Shown piece after piece: positions 50,150 to 60,539 of a DNA stretch of 64,000 nucleotides. Each line of letters begins with the position of its first letter. Within the stretch, counting starts at the first letter, position 1. The DNA comes from Acanthornis magna (lineage: Eukaryota > Chordata > Aves > Passeriformes > Acanthizidae): NCBI GenBank assembly GCA_036785705.1, contig JAWUZG010000136.1, forward strand, positions 186,001 to 250,000, read 5' to 3'. The notes below the pieces were generated by a model. That model was not told the origin of the DNA. It saw nothing but the letters and a program-made list of their open reading frames with translations, and ran no database searches. A program made the position numbers and the translations under genes.

Positions 50150-52193
50150 ATGGCAGAGCCTTCGCTGCCCCTCTCCTTCCTCTGCCTCCTCGCCCTGTCC
50201 TCCGCCTGCTACATCCAGAACTGCCCCCGGGGCGGCAAGCGAGCGCTGCCCGACACAGCTCTGCGACAGGTACGGACGGGACGGGCACCTGGGGACACGG
50301 GACGGAGCTTCGGAGGGACAGAGTGGCTCCGTGGGGTGCAGGGGCTCCCCTCACCTGCGGGCACCGGCGGCCGTGCCACGCTCCCGGAGCAGTGGGATTT
50401 TTTGGGATGGGTTTTTGGGATGGCTGAGGGACATGCCCAGGGGCACACGATGGAGGAGGAATGACACTCCGAAAGTGCTGCTGGCACTTGGGATGGCTGA
50501 GGGACGTGCCCAGGGACACACGATGGGGCAGTGGCGGAGGAATGACACTCCGAAAGTGCTGCTGGCACTTGGGATGGCTGAGGGACATGCCCAGGGACAC
50601 ACGATGTCAGAGGAATGGCACTCCCAAGGGCTGCTGGCACTTGGGATGGCTGAGGGACATGCCCAGGGACACACGATGTCAGAGGAATGGCACTCCCAAG
50701 GGCTGTTGGCACTTGGGATGGCTGAGGGACATGCCCAGGGACACACGATGGGGCAGTGGAGGAGGAATGACACTCCCAAGGGCTGCTGGCACTTGGGATG
50801 GCTGAGGGACATGCCCAGGGACACACGATGGGGCAGTGGCGGAGGAATGACACTCCCAAGGGCTGCTGGCACTTGGGATGGCTGAGGGACGTGCCCAGGG
50901 ACACACGATGGCAGAGGAATGACACTCCCCAGTGCTGTTGGCACCTCGAGGAGGGGCTCAGGTTTGGCCACAGCAGAGAGCCCTGGGGGGCTGGGGGGAC
51001 CAGGACAGGCCAGCGCATGGAGAGAGGACAGCGAGGACATGGGGGGCAGTGGGGGCACAAGGTCACGCTGCTGGCGGCCACCAGCGCTGGTGACAACGTG
51101 ACACCTCCGAGGGCTGGCAGAGAGGACGGCGGGGAGCTGCTTTGGGTGCCAGGAGGGTTTTTTGGGGCGCGGGCACCCAGGCAGCTCCTCCCCGCAGTGC
51201 ATGCCCTGCGGCCCCGGGAACAGAGGGAACTGCTTCGGGCCCAGCATCTGCTGCGGGCCGGAGCTGGGCTGCTACCTGGGCACGGCGGAGTCGCGGCGCT
51301 GCGCCGAGGAGGATTACCTGCCCTCGCCGTGCCGGGCCGGCGGACAGCCCTGCGGAGCCGGGGGCCGCTGCGCCGCTCCGGGCATCTGCTGCAGCGCCGG
51401 TAACCCTGGGGAACGGGATTGGGGTGGGTGGCGATCGTGGCGGGATGGTAAAGGGCAGAGCTCCTCAGGTTGGTGAGCTCTGCTCGTGGTGGTGGTGTGG
51501 GTGAGTCTTGGGGAGGGGAAACTGAGGCATGGAGCGGCAGAGGTGTTGGCTCCAGTCGGAGATGGTTTGGGGATAGTTGGGTTCAGTGGGGAAGAAATTG
51601 TTCCCTGGGAGGGTGGGGAGGCCCTGGTGCCCAGAGTGTCCTGGATCCCTGGAAGTGTCCAAGGCCAGGCTGGACAGGGTTTGGAGCAGCCTGGGATGGT
51701 GGAAAGTGTCCCTGCCCATGGCAGGGGTGGCACTGGATGGTCTTTAAGGGTCCCTTCCAACCCAAACCATTCTGTTTCTAAAGAATTGGGCTCAGAACTC
51801 CTTCCTGACCCACCATGAGTTTTCCCAGCCAGGCACACTCAGCTTCCCTAATGTGCCGGAAAATCCGTGCCATCCCCAATCCCTGGCTAACAAAACTGGA
51901 GCTCGAGCTGTGCCACCACCCCCTGTGCCACCACCCCCTTCCCCAGCTGAAAACAACCCCCTGGTGTCCCAAATAACCTTTTCCATCGGCACGTTTCGCT
52001 TCCTGCGGCAGAGACGTGCGCCATGGACACGAGCTGCCTAGACGAGGGCAGCGACAGCGCTCAGGAGGCGGCGGAGGAGAAGAACCTGACGGTGCTGGAC
52101 GGCTCGGCCGGAGATCTGCTCCTCAAGCTCATGCACTTGGCAAACCGACAGCAGCAGCAGCAGCAGCAGCAGGGCAAGCACCCCCTCCTCTGA
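50150..52193 (+). CDS. AVP: Vasotocin-neurophysin-copeptin precursor (avian AVP)
   Basis: Hypothalamic prohormone secreted from the posterior pituitary; vasotocin controls water balance, vascular tone and oviposition in birds. Exons are 50150-50269 (signal peptide of 19 residues, CYIQNCPRG and the GKR amidation/cleavage site), 51198-51399 and 52012-52193, giving 167 residues (human 164). Exons 2 and 3 encode neurophysin with all 14 expected cysteines: [20 protein letters not shown] near its start, CAAPGICC late, and TCAMDTSC from exon 3. The copeptin-like tail keeps an N-glycosylation site (NLT) and the leucine core [13 protein letters not shown], then has eight consecutive glutamines (CAG repeats) before GKHPLL. 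The start codon follows the TATA box at 50071 directly. Intron 1 is mostly minisatellite and intron 2 holds a CR1. AATAAA at 52262-52267 ends the transcript. Mesotocin follows 2.4 kb downstream on the same strand. Confidence 0.97.
50418..50935 (+). repeat. 72/80-bp minisatellite in vasotocin intron 1 (7 copies)
   Basis: Copies begin at about 50418, 50491, 50572, 50644, 50716, 50796 and 50876. They share GGATGGCTGAGGGACATGCC, CAGGGACACACGATG and GAATGACACTCCCAAGGGC. The 80-bp form carries an extra GGGCAGTGG(C/A)GG. The copies are nearly identical, so expansion is recent. The array fills over half of the intron. Confidence 0.95.
51568..51784 (+). mobile_element. CR1 LINE 3' fragment in vasotocin intron 2
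   Basis: Forward CR1 end: AAATTGTTCCCTGGGAGGG, GGATCCCTGGAAGTGTCCAAGG, CTGGACAGGGTTTGGAGC, CATGGCAGGGGTGGCACTGG and the tail TTCCAACCCAAACCATTCTG. Confidence 0.92.
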
Positions 52194-52261
52194 GCCGGGG
52201 CGTGGGGTACCCCCCTGACCCTCACCGACACCCCCACCCTGGCACTGTACATAGGAGACCC

Positions 52262-52267
52262 AATAAA
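52262..52267 (+). terminator. Vasotocin poly(A) signal
   Basis: AATAAA 69 bases after the stop codon, followed by a GT-rich element (GTGCACTGTGGTGG). This is the usual layout of a strong polyadenylation site. Confidence 0.85.
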
Positions 52268-52269
52268 AG

Positions 52270-54585
52270 TCCTCGTGCACTGTGGTGGCCTCGTCCTGGG
52301 CGCTGGGGATGGGCCATGGGGGCTCCAGGGGGTCAGGATTGGGGTGCTGGAGGGGCTTCATGGCCCTGTCCCCAAATCCTTGCGGAGTGTGGGTGGTTTG
52401 GCTCTCGTCCGCAGTGGTTTGGGTGGGATTTGGCCCCGTCCTTGTGGCTCCCAGGGAAAGGAGCCCGGGTGGAGCTGGAATTTGGGATCTGGCTGTCGAG
52501 TCCCACCCAGGAGCCCGGGCAGCACCCCCAGCCCCAGGAGGCTGGGGACAGATGGGATGTGCCACTGTCGCCTTACCTTGAGGCCAAGCCCCTCTTTGGG
52601 GCAGATTCGGGACCTCGCTGCCTTCAGCAATCAGCACAGCATCTACTAAAAATGATAAAAAGTAAGGAAAAGCACCCCAAATCCCCCAAAACAGTGAGGT
52701 TTGGGCTCTCAGCTCCATACACCCCCCCCCAGGGCTGGTCTCACCTTTCCCCAACCCCTCCGGACACCGATGGCAGGATCAGTCCCCGTTATCCCACGGT
52801 CATTCCCCAAAATTTGGGGTGCCGTTATCCCAGCCCTCTCCCAGCTCTCTTACCCTGTGGGGTCCTTGCTCCGAGGTCTCTCCAGGCTGGGACTGGCCAC
52901 AGCACAGGGGACAGCCTGTCCTTTATACTGTCCCTGAGGGAGGTGACACCTCCAGGGAGGTGGAGCTCCCTGACACCGGTGGGATCCATCCTGCAGCTCC
53001 CCGCACCCTGCAGGGGATGCAGGATTGATCCAGCACCTGCTTCCCACAGGCAGCATCTTACCCCAGCCCTGGGCCATCCCAAATCACCCCAAAATCTTTG
53101 GGAAAGGGGTGACACCAGCATAGATGAGGGACTCTGAGGTGGGGTGAAGGAATTGGGCTCTCAGCCCAGCCCTAGCACTCAGATTTTTGCGAGATGCAGG
53201 ATGTGAACCCCAATATTCCTGCAGCACCGGGGATGGGGGGCTGAGCTGGGACAAAGCTCCATCTGATGCACGCCTCAAAATCGGGATGTCCAGTCCTCAA
53301 AAAGCACCGGGGGCTGACCATTGGGTTATTTTCCCCACTTGTCTTCCTAAATCACCTCCTGTGGGGTCTGGGCACCCCCGGAACAGCTGTAGGAGCTCTG
53401 GGATGACGGTTCCCCCCTCCACGCTGTGCTGCAGCCGGTGGGACAGCACACAGCAGGTGCTGAGCCCCATTTCCACCCCATTAACATGGATCCCAGTGCC
53501 TGCCTTGTCCCCAGGGACTGCGACTGTCCCCGCGACAGGGACCCGGCTGCCCTCACACCGGCCGCGCTAAGTGGCGGATTTTGAAGCAAGCCAGAGGGAC
53601 AGGAAAAGGTCACGGCTGTCCGGCTCTGGGCTGCCTAATTCCCAATTAAGCCAGTGCAGGGTAATGATCTCCATGGACGTCAAGTTCTGTCCTCAGCAGG
53701 GAAATGTATTCAAGCTGGGAAGCTCTAATTGGGATAAGGAAGGCGAGGGGCTGGGGTGAGCAGGACCCTGGGTGGCTGCGTCAGCCTTCGGCCTCATCCT
53801 GCTCAGGGAGGAGGGGGCTTTGTCTGCTGGTGACGAGGCTCAGGGCACCACATTCGATCCCTGTGTGCGGCTCCGAGAAGCAGTGGGGAAATTTGGGGTT
53901 TCAGGCCTTGGCCCGGGAGGGTTGGGGCTCTCAGGTGGCTGTGGAGCTGTTGGATGAGCATGGGTGGGATGGGCTGGGTGTCACCATCGTCCCAGAGCGC
54001 GGTGAGCCCAGGGCTGAGCGTCCCCAAAGGCCAGGCACAGGTGTGTGGACAGGGCCCGCGAGGCATTCCCCATCCCAGATCCCACGAGGCATTCCCCATC
54101 CCAGATCCCACGAGGCATTCCCCATCCCAGATCCCACGGATGACCCCACAGGATATGGGGTTGCTTCCTCACCCCCAAAGGGATTTGAAGCCAAGGGAAG
54201 CACGTGCCCCTCTCGCCCTGCTCCTGGGTGGGCACATCCCACCTGGAGCCTTCCTCCACCCCAGAGGGGTTCCCAATGGGACACACCACAGCTCGGCAGC
54301 CCTAAGTGGCTGCCAGAGAAGGGCCCCAAGCCCCACACTCCATCCACACCCTCCACACATTCATCTGGATCTATCCACACCCTCCACACGCTCATCTGGA
54401 TCTATCCACACCCTCCACATGCTCCCACCGCCGCCGGACTCATCACGGAGGAGAAAACCGACACCTTGTCCTTGACCTCACGTCCTCGACCTCCGGCTAT
54501 TAGCCGAGCCCTCCGCTGCGGGAAGCAATGCCTTGTGGTTTTTAAGGAACACGGGTGACGCCGGTGCCAGAATCCCTAAGCAGGA
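52270..54585. other. Vasotocin-mesotocin intergenic region
   Basis: Only 2.3 kb between the vasotocin poly(A) signal and the mesotocin TATA box. It contains a 26-bp unit repeated three times at 54061-54137 (GAGGCATTCCCCATCCCAG) and a ~31-bp unit three times at about 54342-54425 (ATCCACACCCTCCACA). No coding sequence is recognised. In mammals elements controlling cell-type-specific expression map to this spacer; none could be pinpointed here. Confidence 0.5.
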
Positions 54586-54601
54586 GCCAGGACTATAAAT
54601 A
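54473..54601 (+). promoter_or_regulatory. Mesotocin core promoter
   Basis: TATAAATA at 54594-54601 lies 49 bp before the start codon, so the 5' UTR must be very short. A nuclear-receptor half-site TGACCT is at 54473-54478, ~120 bp upstream, within TTGACCTCACGTCC. The mammalian OXT promoter has a composite TGACC-type hormone response element at a comparable distance; functional equivalence is inference. Confidence 0.65.
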
Positions 54602-54649
54602 CGGGGCCAGCGGTTGGGATGAGCAGCCAAAAATCCCCATCCTGCCGCC

Positions 54650-56303
54650 ATGTCCTGCAAGGCTCTGGCCCTCTGCCTCCTGGGGCTCCTGGCTCTCTCC
54701 TCCGCTTGCTACATCCAGAACTGCCCCATCGGGGGCAAGCGCGCCGTGCTGGACATGGACATCAGGAAGGTACGTCCTGGAGGGCTCGGAGCACTCCCAA
54801 CCCCATCCTTCCCTTCTCCCAACCTTTTCCCCCCTCTCCCCGAGCAGTGCCTGCCCTGCGGTCCCCGGAACAAGGGCCACTGCTTCGGGCCCAACATCTG
54901 CTGTGGGGAGGAGCTGGGCTGCTACATGGGCACCTCGGAAACGCTGCGCTGCCAGGAGGAAAACCTCCTGCCCACCCCCTGCGAGTCGGGGCGCAAACCC
55001 TGCGGCTCCGGCGGCAGCTGCGCCGCTCCTGGCATCTGCTGCAGCACCGGTGAGAGCAGCACGGGATCCCGGGATTTGTGTCATGGGGTCCAGAGATTCC
55101 TGTCATGGGGTCCAGAGATTCCTGTCATGGGGTCCCAGGATTCCTGTCATGGGGTCCCGAGATTCCTGTCATGGGGTCCCAAGATTCCTGTCAAGGGGTC
55201 CAGAGATTCCTGTCATGGGGTCCCAGGATTCCTGTCATGGGGTCCAGAGATTCCTGTCATGGGGTCCCGAGATTCCTGTCATGGGGTCCAGAGATTCCTG
55301 TCAAGGGGTCCAGAGATTCCTGTCATGGGATCCCAGGATTCCTGTCATGGGGTCCCGAGATTCCTGTCATGAGGTCCAGAGATTCCTGTCATGGGATCCC
55401 GAGATTCCTGTCATGGGGTCCCAGGATTCTTGTCATGGGGTCCCGAAATTCCTGCCATGGAGTCCTCGAATGCCCAGGAAGGAATTCAGGGTTTTGTAGA
55501 GCAGCGGGAGAGGGGATGATGCCCAAAGGATCGTCTGTGTCCCATCCATATGTCCACCCACTGCCCCCACGCTCCATGACCTATCCAGACTCGAGGGAAG
55601 GGATGAGGCAGCAGGAGGTTTTGGGTGGGGGAAAGCAGACAGCAACCGAATTTTGGGGGCTGAGCAAGTGCAGGCCCCACATCTCCTCCTGCTCATTAGT
55701 CTTCCTCAACTCCCACCCTCCTCCCTAAACTACCAGAGATCCCTCTATAAATCCCGGGAAACCTCAGAGAATGGTGTGAATATGAGCTCACTAAACCCAG
55801 TGCTGGGGGGCTTTGGGGTCTGTTTAGGGGATCTCCGGGGGCTGTTTTGGGGGTCCCTGGGGGCTGTTTTGGGGGATCTCCAGGGGCTGGTTCAGAGGGT
55901 CCTGGGAGGCTGGTTCAGGTATCCCTGTGGGCTGTTTTGGGAGGTCCCCAGGGGCTGTTTTGGGAGGTCCCTGTGGGTTGTTTTGGGGGATCTCCAGAGG
56001 CTGGTTCAAGTAACTGTGGGCTGTTTTGGGGGGTTCCCTGTGGGCTGTTTCAGGGGGTCCCCAGGGGCTGTTTTGGGGGGTCTCCGGGGGCTGTTTTGGG
56101 GGTCCCCAGGGTCTGTTTCAGGGATCTCTGTGGGCTGTTTCAGGGGGTCCCCAGGGGCTGTTTCAGGGATCTCTGGGGCCTGTTTTGGGAGGTCCCTGGG
56201 GTCTGGTTGGTGCTGTCTGGTTTCACACCACGCTCGCCCCTCTCTCCCCTCAGAGGGCTGTGGCACTGACCCATCCTGTGACCAGGAGATGCTGTTTGTG
56301 TAG
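54650..56303 (+). CDS. OXT: Mesotocin-neurophysin precursor (avian OXT)
   Basis: Hypothalamic prohormone; mesotocin is the oxytocin counterpart acting on social behaviour and smooth muscle through the OXT receptor. Exons are 54650-54769 (signal peptide, [12 protein letters not shown]), 54848-55049 and 56254-56303, giving 123 residues (human 125). The isoleucine at hormone position 8 defines mesotocin. All 14 neurophysin cysteines are present ([33 protein letters not shown], then CGTDPSC from exon 3). There is no copeptin tail; the protein ends CDQEMLFV. Exon 2 has exactly the same length (202 nt) and phases as the vasotocin exon 2, as expected of tandem duplicates. Intron 1 is very short (78 bp); intron 2 (1.2 kb) is largely two minisatellites. 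The poly(A) signal AATAAA is at 56407-56412. Confidence 0.97.
55075..55480 (+). repeat. 22-bp minisatellite in mesotocin intron 2 (about 18 copies)
   Basis: The unit is TCATGGGGTCC(C/A)(A/G)(A/G)GATTCCTG with variants such as TCAAGGGG and TCATGAGG. It starts ~25 bp after the exon 2 donor at 55050, so the splice region itself is barely separated from the array. Confidence 0.95.
55800..56205 (+). repeat. G-rich ~24-30 bp minisatellite in mesotocin intron 2
   Basis: Repeated GGGGGCTGTTTTGGGGGTCCC-like units with CAGGGATCTC and AGAGGCTGGTTC variants. Many runs of 4-6 G lie on the coding strand, so G-quadruplex formation in DNA or nascent RNA is possible. The array ends ~45 bp before the acceptor of exon 3. 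Confidence 0.93.
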
Positions 56304-56414
56304 CCCACCTGGGAGAGAATCCGCAGGATCCTGCATCCATCACGGTCCCAGCCCTGCCTCAGGCTGAGGGCTGTGACTCAGACTGAAGTGATGAGCTTAA
56401 TTAGAAATAAAACT

Positions 56415-57277
56415 TGTACAGAAAAACAACTCAGACAGAAGTCCGTGGGTTTTGTGCACTCGCCTGGTTTAGGTGCTGGCTTGGGAGGACAGAAAAAGAC
56501 ACTTTTAGGAAAAAGTGTACAAAAAAAGCGAGGATTTCAGGTCAGTTATCTGAGGAGAGGAGGGAGAGGGACCTGCAGACCATGGCTGAACCACAGCAAA
56601 CTCCAGGCTCAATGCTGGGCAGCCCAAAACCAGAGATTTTAGGACAAAGTCGAGTCTGTGCAACCCCAGTAACCCAGAATGCCCAAAGTCATTACAATTT
56701 TATCTACACCTTCAGCTCCAGGTGACGAATAAAATAAGGCTGGAGGGAGGAATAAGGAGACACCAGAAATCCTGGATCATTCAGACACATTTTCTTATTC
56801 AAACACACCAAGGGATGTGCAAAGGAGGGTTCCAAGTGTGAAATCAGGAGGAACAATAAATTCCTTCCCCCAACAGAAAAAAGGGGAAGGTCAGTGTTTC
56901 CTACAATCCATTCAGCCCTCGTTTGCCTGTGGAAGCAATCCAGAGAAGCTGACAGCAGGGAGCTCAGAGCCAGGCTCTGCCTCTGGACCGCTCCTGCCTC
57001 TCCCCACACGCTGTGTGAGAAGGCAGGAGGGATCCAAACACGTGGGAGGTGGGATCACAGGCACAGCAACAGGCACGGGGCTGAGCCAGGCTGCTGGAGC
57101 CTCCTAGCTTCCCCCTCACCCCACTTCCCGCAGGCGTTAACCCTTTGGAAGCAGCACAGCCAGACCTGCGGCCTCTCTCCAGCATTCTGTGGTCAATGTA
57201 TACATTCAGAGGAAGAATCTGTGCTATCTGGGGGGGCTCTGGACACAATCCAGGCTGGGAGCCCCATCCCAGGGCTG
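56415..57277. other. Spacer between convergent mesotocin and MRPS26
   Basis: The two genes converge here. No further gene or transposon was recognised, and no clear minus-strand AATAAA for MRPS26 could be fixed. Sequence is unique. Confidence 0.45.
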
Positions 57278-60200
57278 CTATGACAACACCGTGCGCTTCA
57301 CGATCCGCCCGTCCTTGTCGATGGCGAAGTTGTAGTTCTGCGGGTTGTCCAGGCACTCCTCGATCCGTGCTTCCAGATTCTCAGGGGTGATGAAGTTCTT
57401 GGCTTCCTCCTGAACCAAAGGACAAGGATTATCCCCCTCAGGATTATCCCACCCTGTTCCCGGAGCTCTGGCTCAACCTCTCTCCCATCCACGCGCTGTC
57501 AACACCCCTGGAAGGTGCCGACGCTTGTGTTCCCAGCTGCCGACTGAGAAATCTCTGGAAAACAAGCCCACGGCTTCCACATGGCTCCCTCGCAGGGAAT
57601 GCTGCCAGCCTGGCTCCCAGGAGGCACCAGCTGCTCTTACCTGCAGCTGGAGAACCTCCTTCTCCTTCTCCTCCAGGAAAGCCTCCATTTTCTGGGCCTG
57701 TTTCTCCGTGATCTCTAACTGCTTCCTCTTCTGCTCCTCCTCTTCTTTCCTGAGTCTCTCCTCTCTGCCAGACAGAAAGGAAAATCTGATGGATGAGGTG
57801 ACCCATCCATCCTCAGGAGAGCAGGAGGCTGCCCAGAGCACCTTGACTTGGCCCTCAGCAGCAAAAGGCACAGGAACCACGATCGCTGCACAGGCAGATT
57901 TATTTAAAGGGGTCACGATTTCCCAGAATCACAGAATCAATTAGGATGGAAAAGACTTTGTCCTCCTGTCCTGTCCCTGGCTGACTGGGAGCAGAGCCTG
58001 ACCCCCTCCAGGCTGCACCCTCCCGTCAGGGACGTGCAGAGAGTGAAAAGGTCTCCCCTCAGCCTCCTTTTCTCCAGGCTGAGCTCCCCCAGCTCCCTCA
58101 GTCTTTCCTCACAGGACTTGTGTTCCAGACCCTTCGCCGGCCTTGTTGTCCTTCCCTGGACATGCTCCAGCCCCTCAATGTCCTTCCTAAATTGGGGAAC
58201 CCAGAACTGGACACAGCACTCGAGGTGTGGCCTCAGCAGTGCTGAGTACAGGGGGAGAATCACTGCCCTGCTCCTGCTGGCCACACCATTCCTGATCCAG
58301 GCCAGGTGCCATTGGCCTTCTTGGCCACCTGGGCACAGCTGGCTCATGTCCAGCTGCTGTCCATCAGTGCCCCCAGGTCCCTTTCTGCCTGGCCACTGTC
58401 CAGCCACTCTGTCCCCAGCCTGTGGCACTGCAGGGGTTGTTGTGGCCGAAGTGCAGGGCCTGGCACTCGGTCTTGTTGAACCTCATCTCCTTGGATTTAA
58501 CCCCTGGATCCAGCCTGTCCAGGGCCCTCTGCAGAGCCCTCCTACCCTCCTGCAGATCCACACTCACACCCAGCCTGGAGTCATCGATGAAGACATTCAG
58601 CAGGACTGGGCCCAGCACTGATCCCTGGGGGACACCACCAGCGATTGGATGTGGCACCATTCCCCACCATTCTCTGGGCCTGCCCATAAGCCAGTTCCTA
58701 GGATGCCTGATGATATTTTGTCTTTTCTTTTTATATCCTTTTTATTCATTTTTATACCCTTTCCCTTCCCTGGTACCCTCTACACACACTCCTTGTACCC
58801 TGCACAAACACTCCTTGTACTTCAGCCCCACATATTTATAACTCTTGCACTCTGATATTTAGCTTAGTTTGGGGTCTTGCAAAGAGAAAACAACAAACAT
58901 TTTTACTATTTCAGAACTAGAGGCTCCAACCTTGGACAAAGCCTTCTCTCTGGAGCATGTTTTTGTAAACTAGGCTGTAGTCTCTTTGGGGGGAGGTAAT
59001 TAGAACAGGGGGACAATTACTTCACTTATTAAGTTTCTTATTGGGGGATTTTAGGTAGATATGCCAATTTGCGAGGTTCATAAAATTCTGTTTGTGTTGT
59101 ACAGGGAGTGCCTCTCAGCTTGTTCCACCTTTGACAAGCACACCTAGGATCCTATTAAAAACCAAAGTAATATTCCCTTTTCCCTTCACTGCTGTGTCTG
59201 CTTCTTATTTTCACCAGCCGAAAAGGCAACGTTTAAGCCAGCCAAGAGCAACCCTGCCTCTGTAAGAGTTAAGCCGGGCTCTAAACGAGTTAATTCTGCC
59301 TGAGCAGACGTCACAGGCACAAAGGGAAGCGTGTCCCTGGCTCTGCAGAGCCGTGCTGACCTGCGTGCGCGCTGCCGGGCGTTCTCCTCGTCGTTCCAGG
59401 CCATCAGGCGCCGGTGCTCCTCCAGCTCCTCGGCGGAGATCTGGGCAGCCAGGCGCTCCTCTCGCTTCTGCTGCTGCACCTCGGCCCTGAACTGGGCCCT
59501 GCCACAGCAGGGGCGGGCACTGAGCTCCTGCCCGCGGCTGGCAGCACAATGGGCTCTCCCAAAACCGCCCCATAGTAGAGCCAGCTCCACCACCCCGTCC
59601 CACAGTGGTCCAGTCCCACCAGCCTGTCCTACCCCACAGCATCGCAGGATCTACCTGCCCCTGTTACAAAGCGGCCCAGACCCCTGAACCCTCCCTGCCC
59701 TACAACCAGCCCCCTGCCCCACAGCCGCCCCAAATGGCCACAAGCCCGACACTCCCCTGCCCCACAGCCACCCCAAATGGCCACAAGCCCGACACTCCCC
59801 TGCCCCACAGCCCCGTACCGAGTCTCCCACCCCGTAGCCAATCCCACACCCAGCACAGCCAGCCACCAACCCTCCCCTGCCCTACAGCCGCCCTCCGGCC
59901 CCATACCCAGTGCCCTGCCCCACAGCAAGTCCCACACCCAGTCACAACCAGCCCCCAACCCTCCTCTACCCCACAGCAGCCCTCCAGCCCCATATCCCAC
60001 AACCAGCCCCATACCCAGAGCCCCAACCCTTCCCTGCCCCACAGCAGCCCCACACCCAGAGCCACAGCCAACCCCCAGCCTTCCCCTTAGCAGCCCCCAT
60101 CCCCTCCCCGGCCCGTGCCGGTACCGGAGGGCGCCGAGCACCAGCCGGTGCTGCCGGTACCGCTCCAGCACCACCAGCAGCTCCTCGGGGTCCACGGGCG

Positions 60201-60387
60201 GCGGCATCTTCACCCGCCCCACCTTGGACTTGGCAGGGGGGTCGTGCCGCGTCTTACGGCCCCGCGCCGGCACCGCCCGCGGGGACCAGCCGGGACAGAG
60301 CCCCGGGAAAGGGCCGGGCCCCAGCGTGGCCGCCAGGGCCGGCAGCGGGACGGGCCCCGGGCGGCAGCACCTCAGCACCGGCAGCAT
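57278..60387 (-). CDS. MRPS26: MRPS26, mitochondrial small ribosomal subunit protein mS26
   Basis: Structural component of the mitochondrial 28S ribosomal subunit. Exons on the minus strand are 60387-60125, 59498-59361, 57764-57641 and 57409-57278. Junction phases agree and give 218 residues (human 205). The N-terminus is an arginine-rich presequence ([11 protein letters not shown]). The conserved block follows: [47 protein letters not shown], the charged coiled-coil exon ([18 protein letters not shown] to EVLQLQ) and [20 protein letters not shown], ending [15 protein letters not shown]. The exon 1 donor (CCTCCG then GTACCG) joins to GGCCCAG to give LRAQFRAE. Intron 2 carries a CR1 and an LTR-like block; intron 1 carries C-rich repeats. 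Confidence 0.94.
57930..58707 (-). mobile_element. CR1 LINE with internal reverse-transcriptase deletion
   Basis: The largest coding CR1 remnant in the window, in MRPS26 intron 2. On the minus strand the frames read [19 protein letters not shown], then jump directly to [20 protein letters not shown] and [19 protein letters not shown] second frame gives [19 protein letters not shown] and [15 protein letters not shown]. The segment that normally carries the catalytic FADD box is missing, and frames shift, so the element is dead. The 3' tail near 57930-57945 reads TTCTGTGATTCTGGG on the minus strand. Confidence 0.9.
58708..59213 (+). mobile_element. LTR-like A/T-rich block in MRPS26 intron 2
   Basis: An abrupt change to A/T-rich sequence at the CR1 edge. 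It begins TGATGATATTTTG and ends TTATTTTCA, with ATTAAA at 59154-59159 followed by a T/C-rich R/U5-like stretch (TTCCCTTTTCCCTTCACTGC). This resembles an LTR in the plus orientation. A matching target duplication was not found, so this could instead be unique intron sequence. Confidence 0.35.
59510..60124. repeat. C-rich degenerate repeats in MRPS26 intron 1
   Basis: Recurrent CCCTGCCCCACAGC(A/C)(G/A)CCC units. A 44-bp segment containing CCCCAAATGGCCACAAGCC and GACACTCCCCTGCCCCACAGCC is duplicated in tandem at about 59727-59815. On the minus (transcribed) strand these are G-rich. Confidence 0.7.
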
Positions 60388-60445
60388 GGCGGGGCCCGCG
60401 GCGCGGCACTGACGTCACGGCGCGGGAGTGACGTCACTAGACGGG
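60388..60445 (-). promoter_or_regulatory. MRPS26 promoter with two CRE palindromes
   Basis: Two perfect TGACGTCA sites at 60410-60417 and 60429-60436, 19 bp apart, lie 23-49 bp upstream of the MRPS26 start codon in CpG-rich DNA without a TATA box. CREB/ATF factors bind this palindrome. Given the distance, the sites overlap the probable start region. Confidence 0.75.
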
Positions 60446-60539
60446 CCCGCGCGCGGAGTCACGGGAAGGGGAGAGGGAGCGGGGGCTGATGGGAAATGGA
60501 GTCGGGGAGAGGGAGTGGGACGGGGACAGCGAGGCGGGC

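Noticed and set aside
50418..50935. CRISPR-like array
   Set aside because: A vertebrate intronic minisatellite without unique spacers or cas genes.
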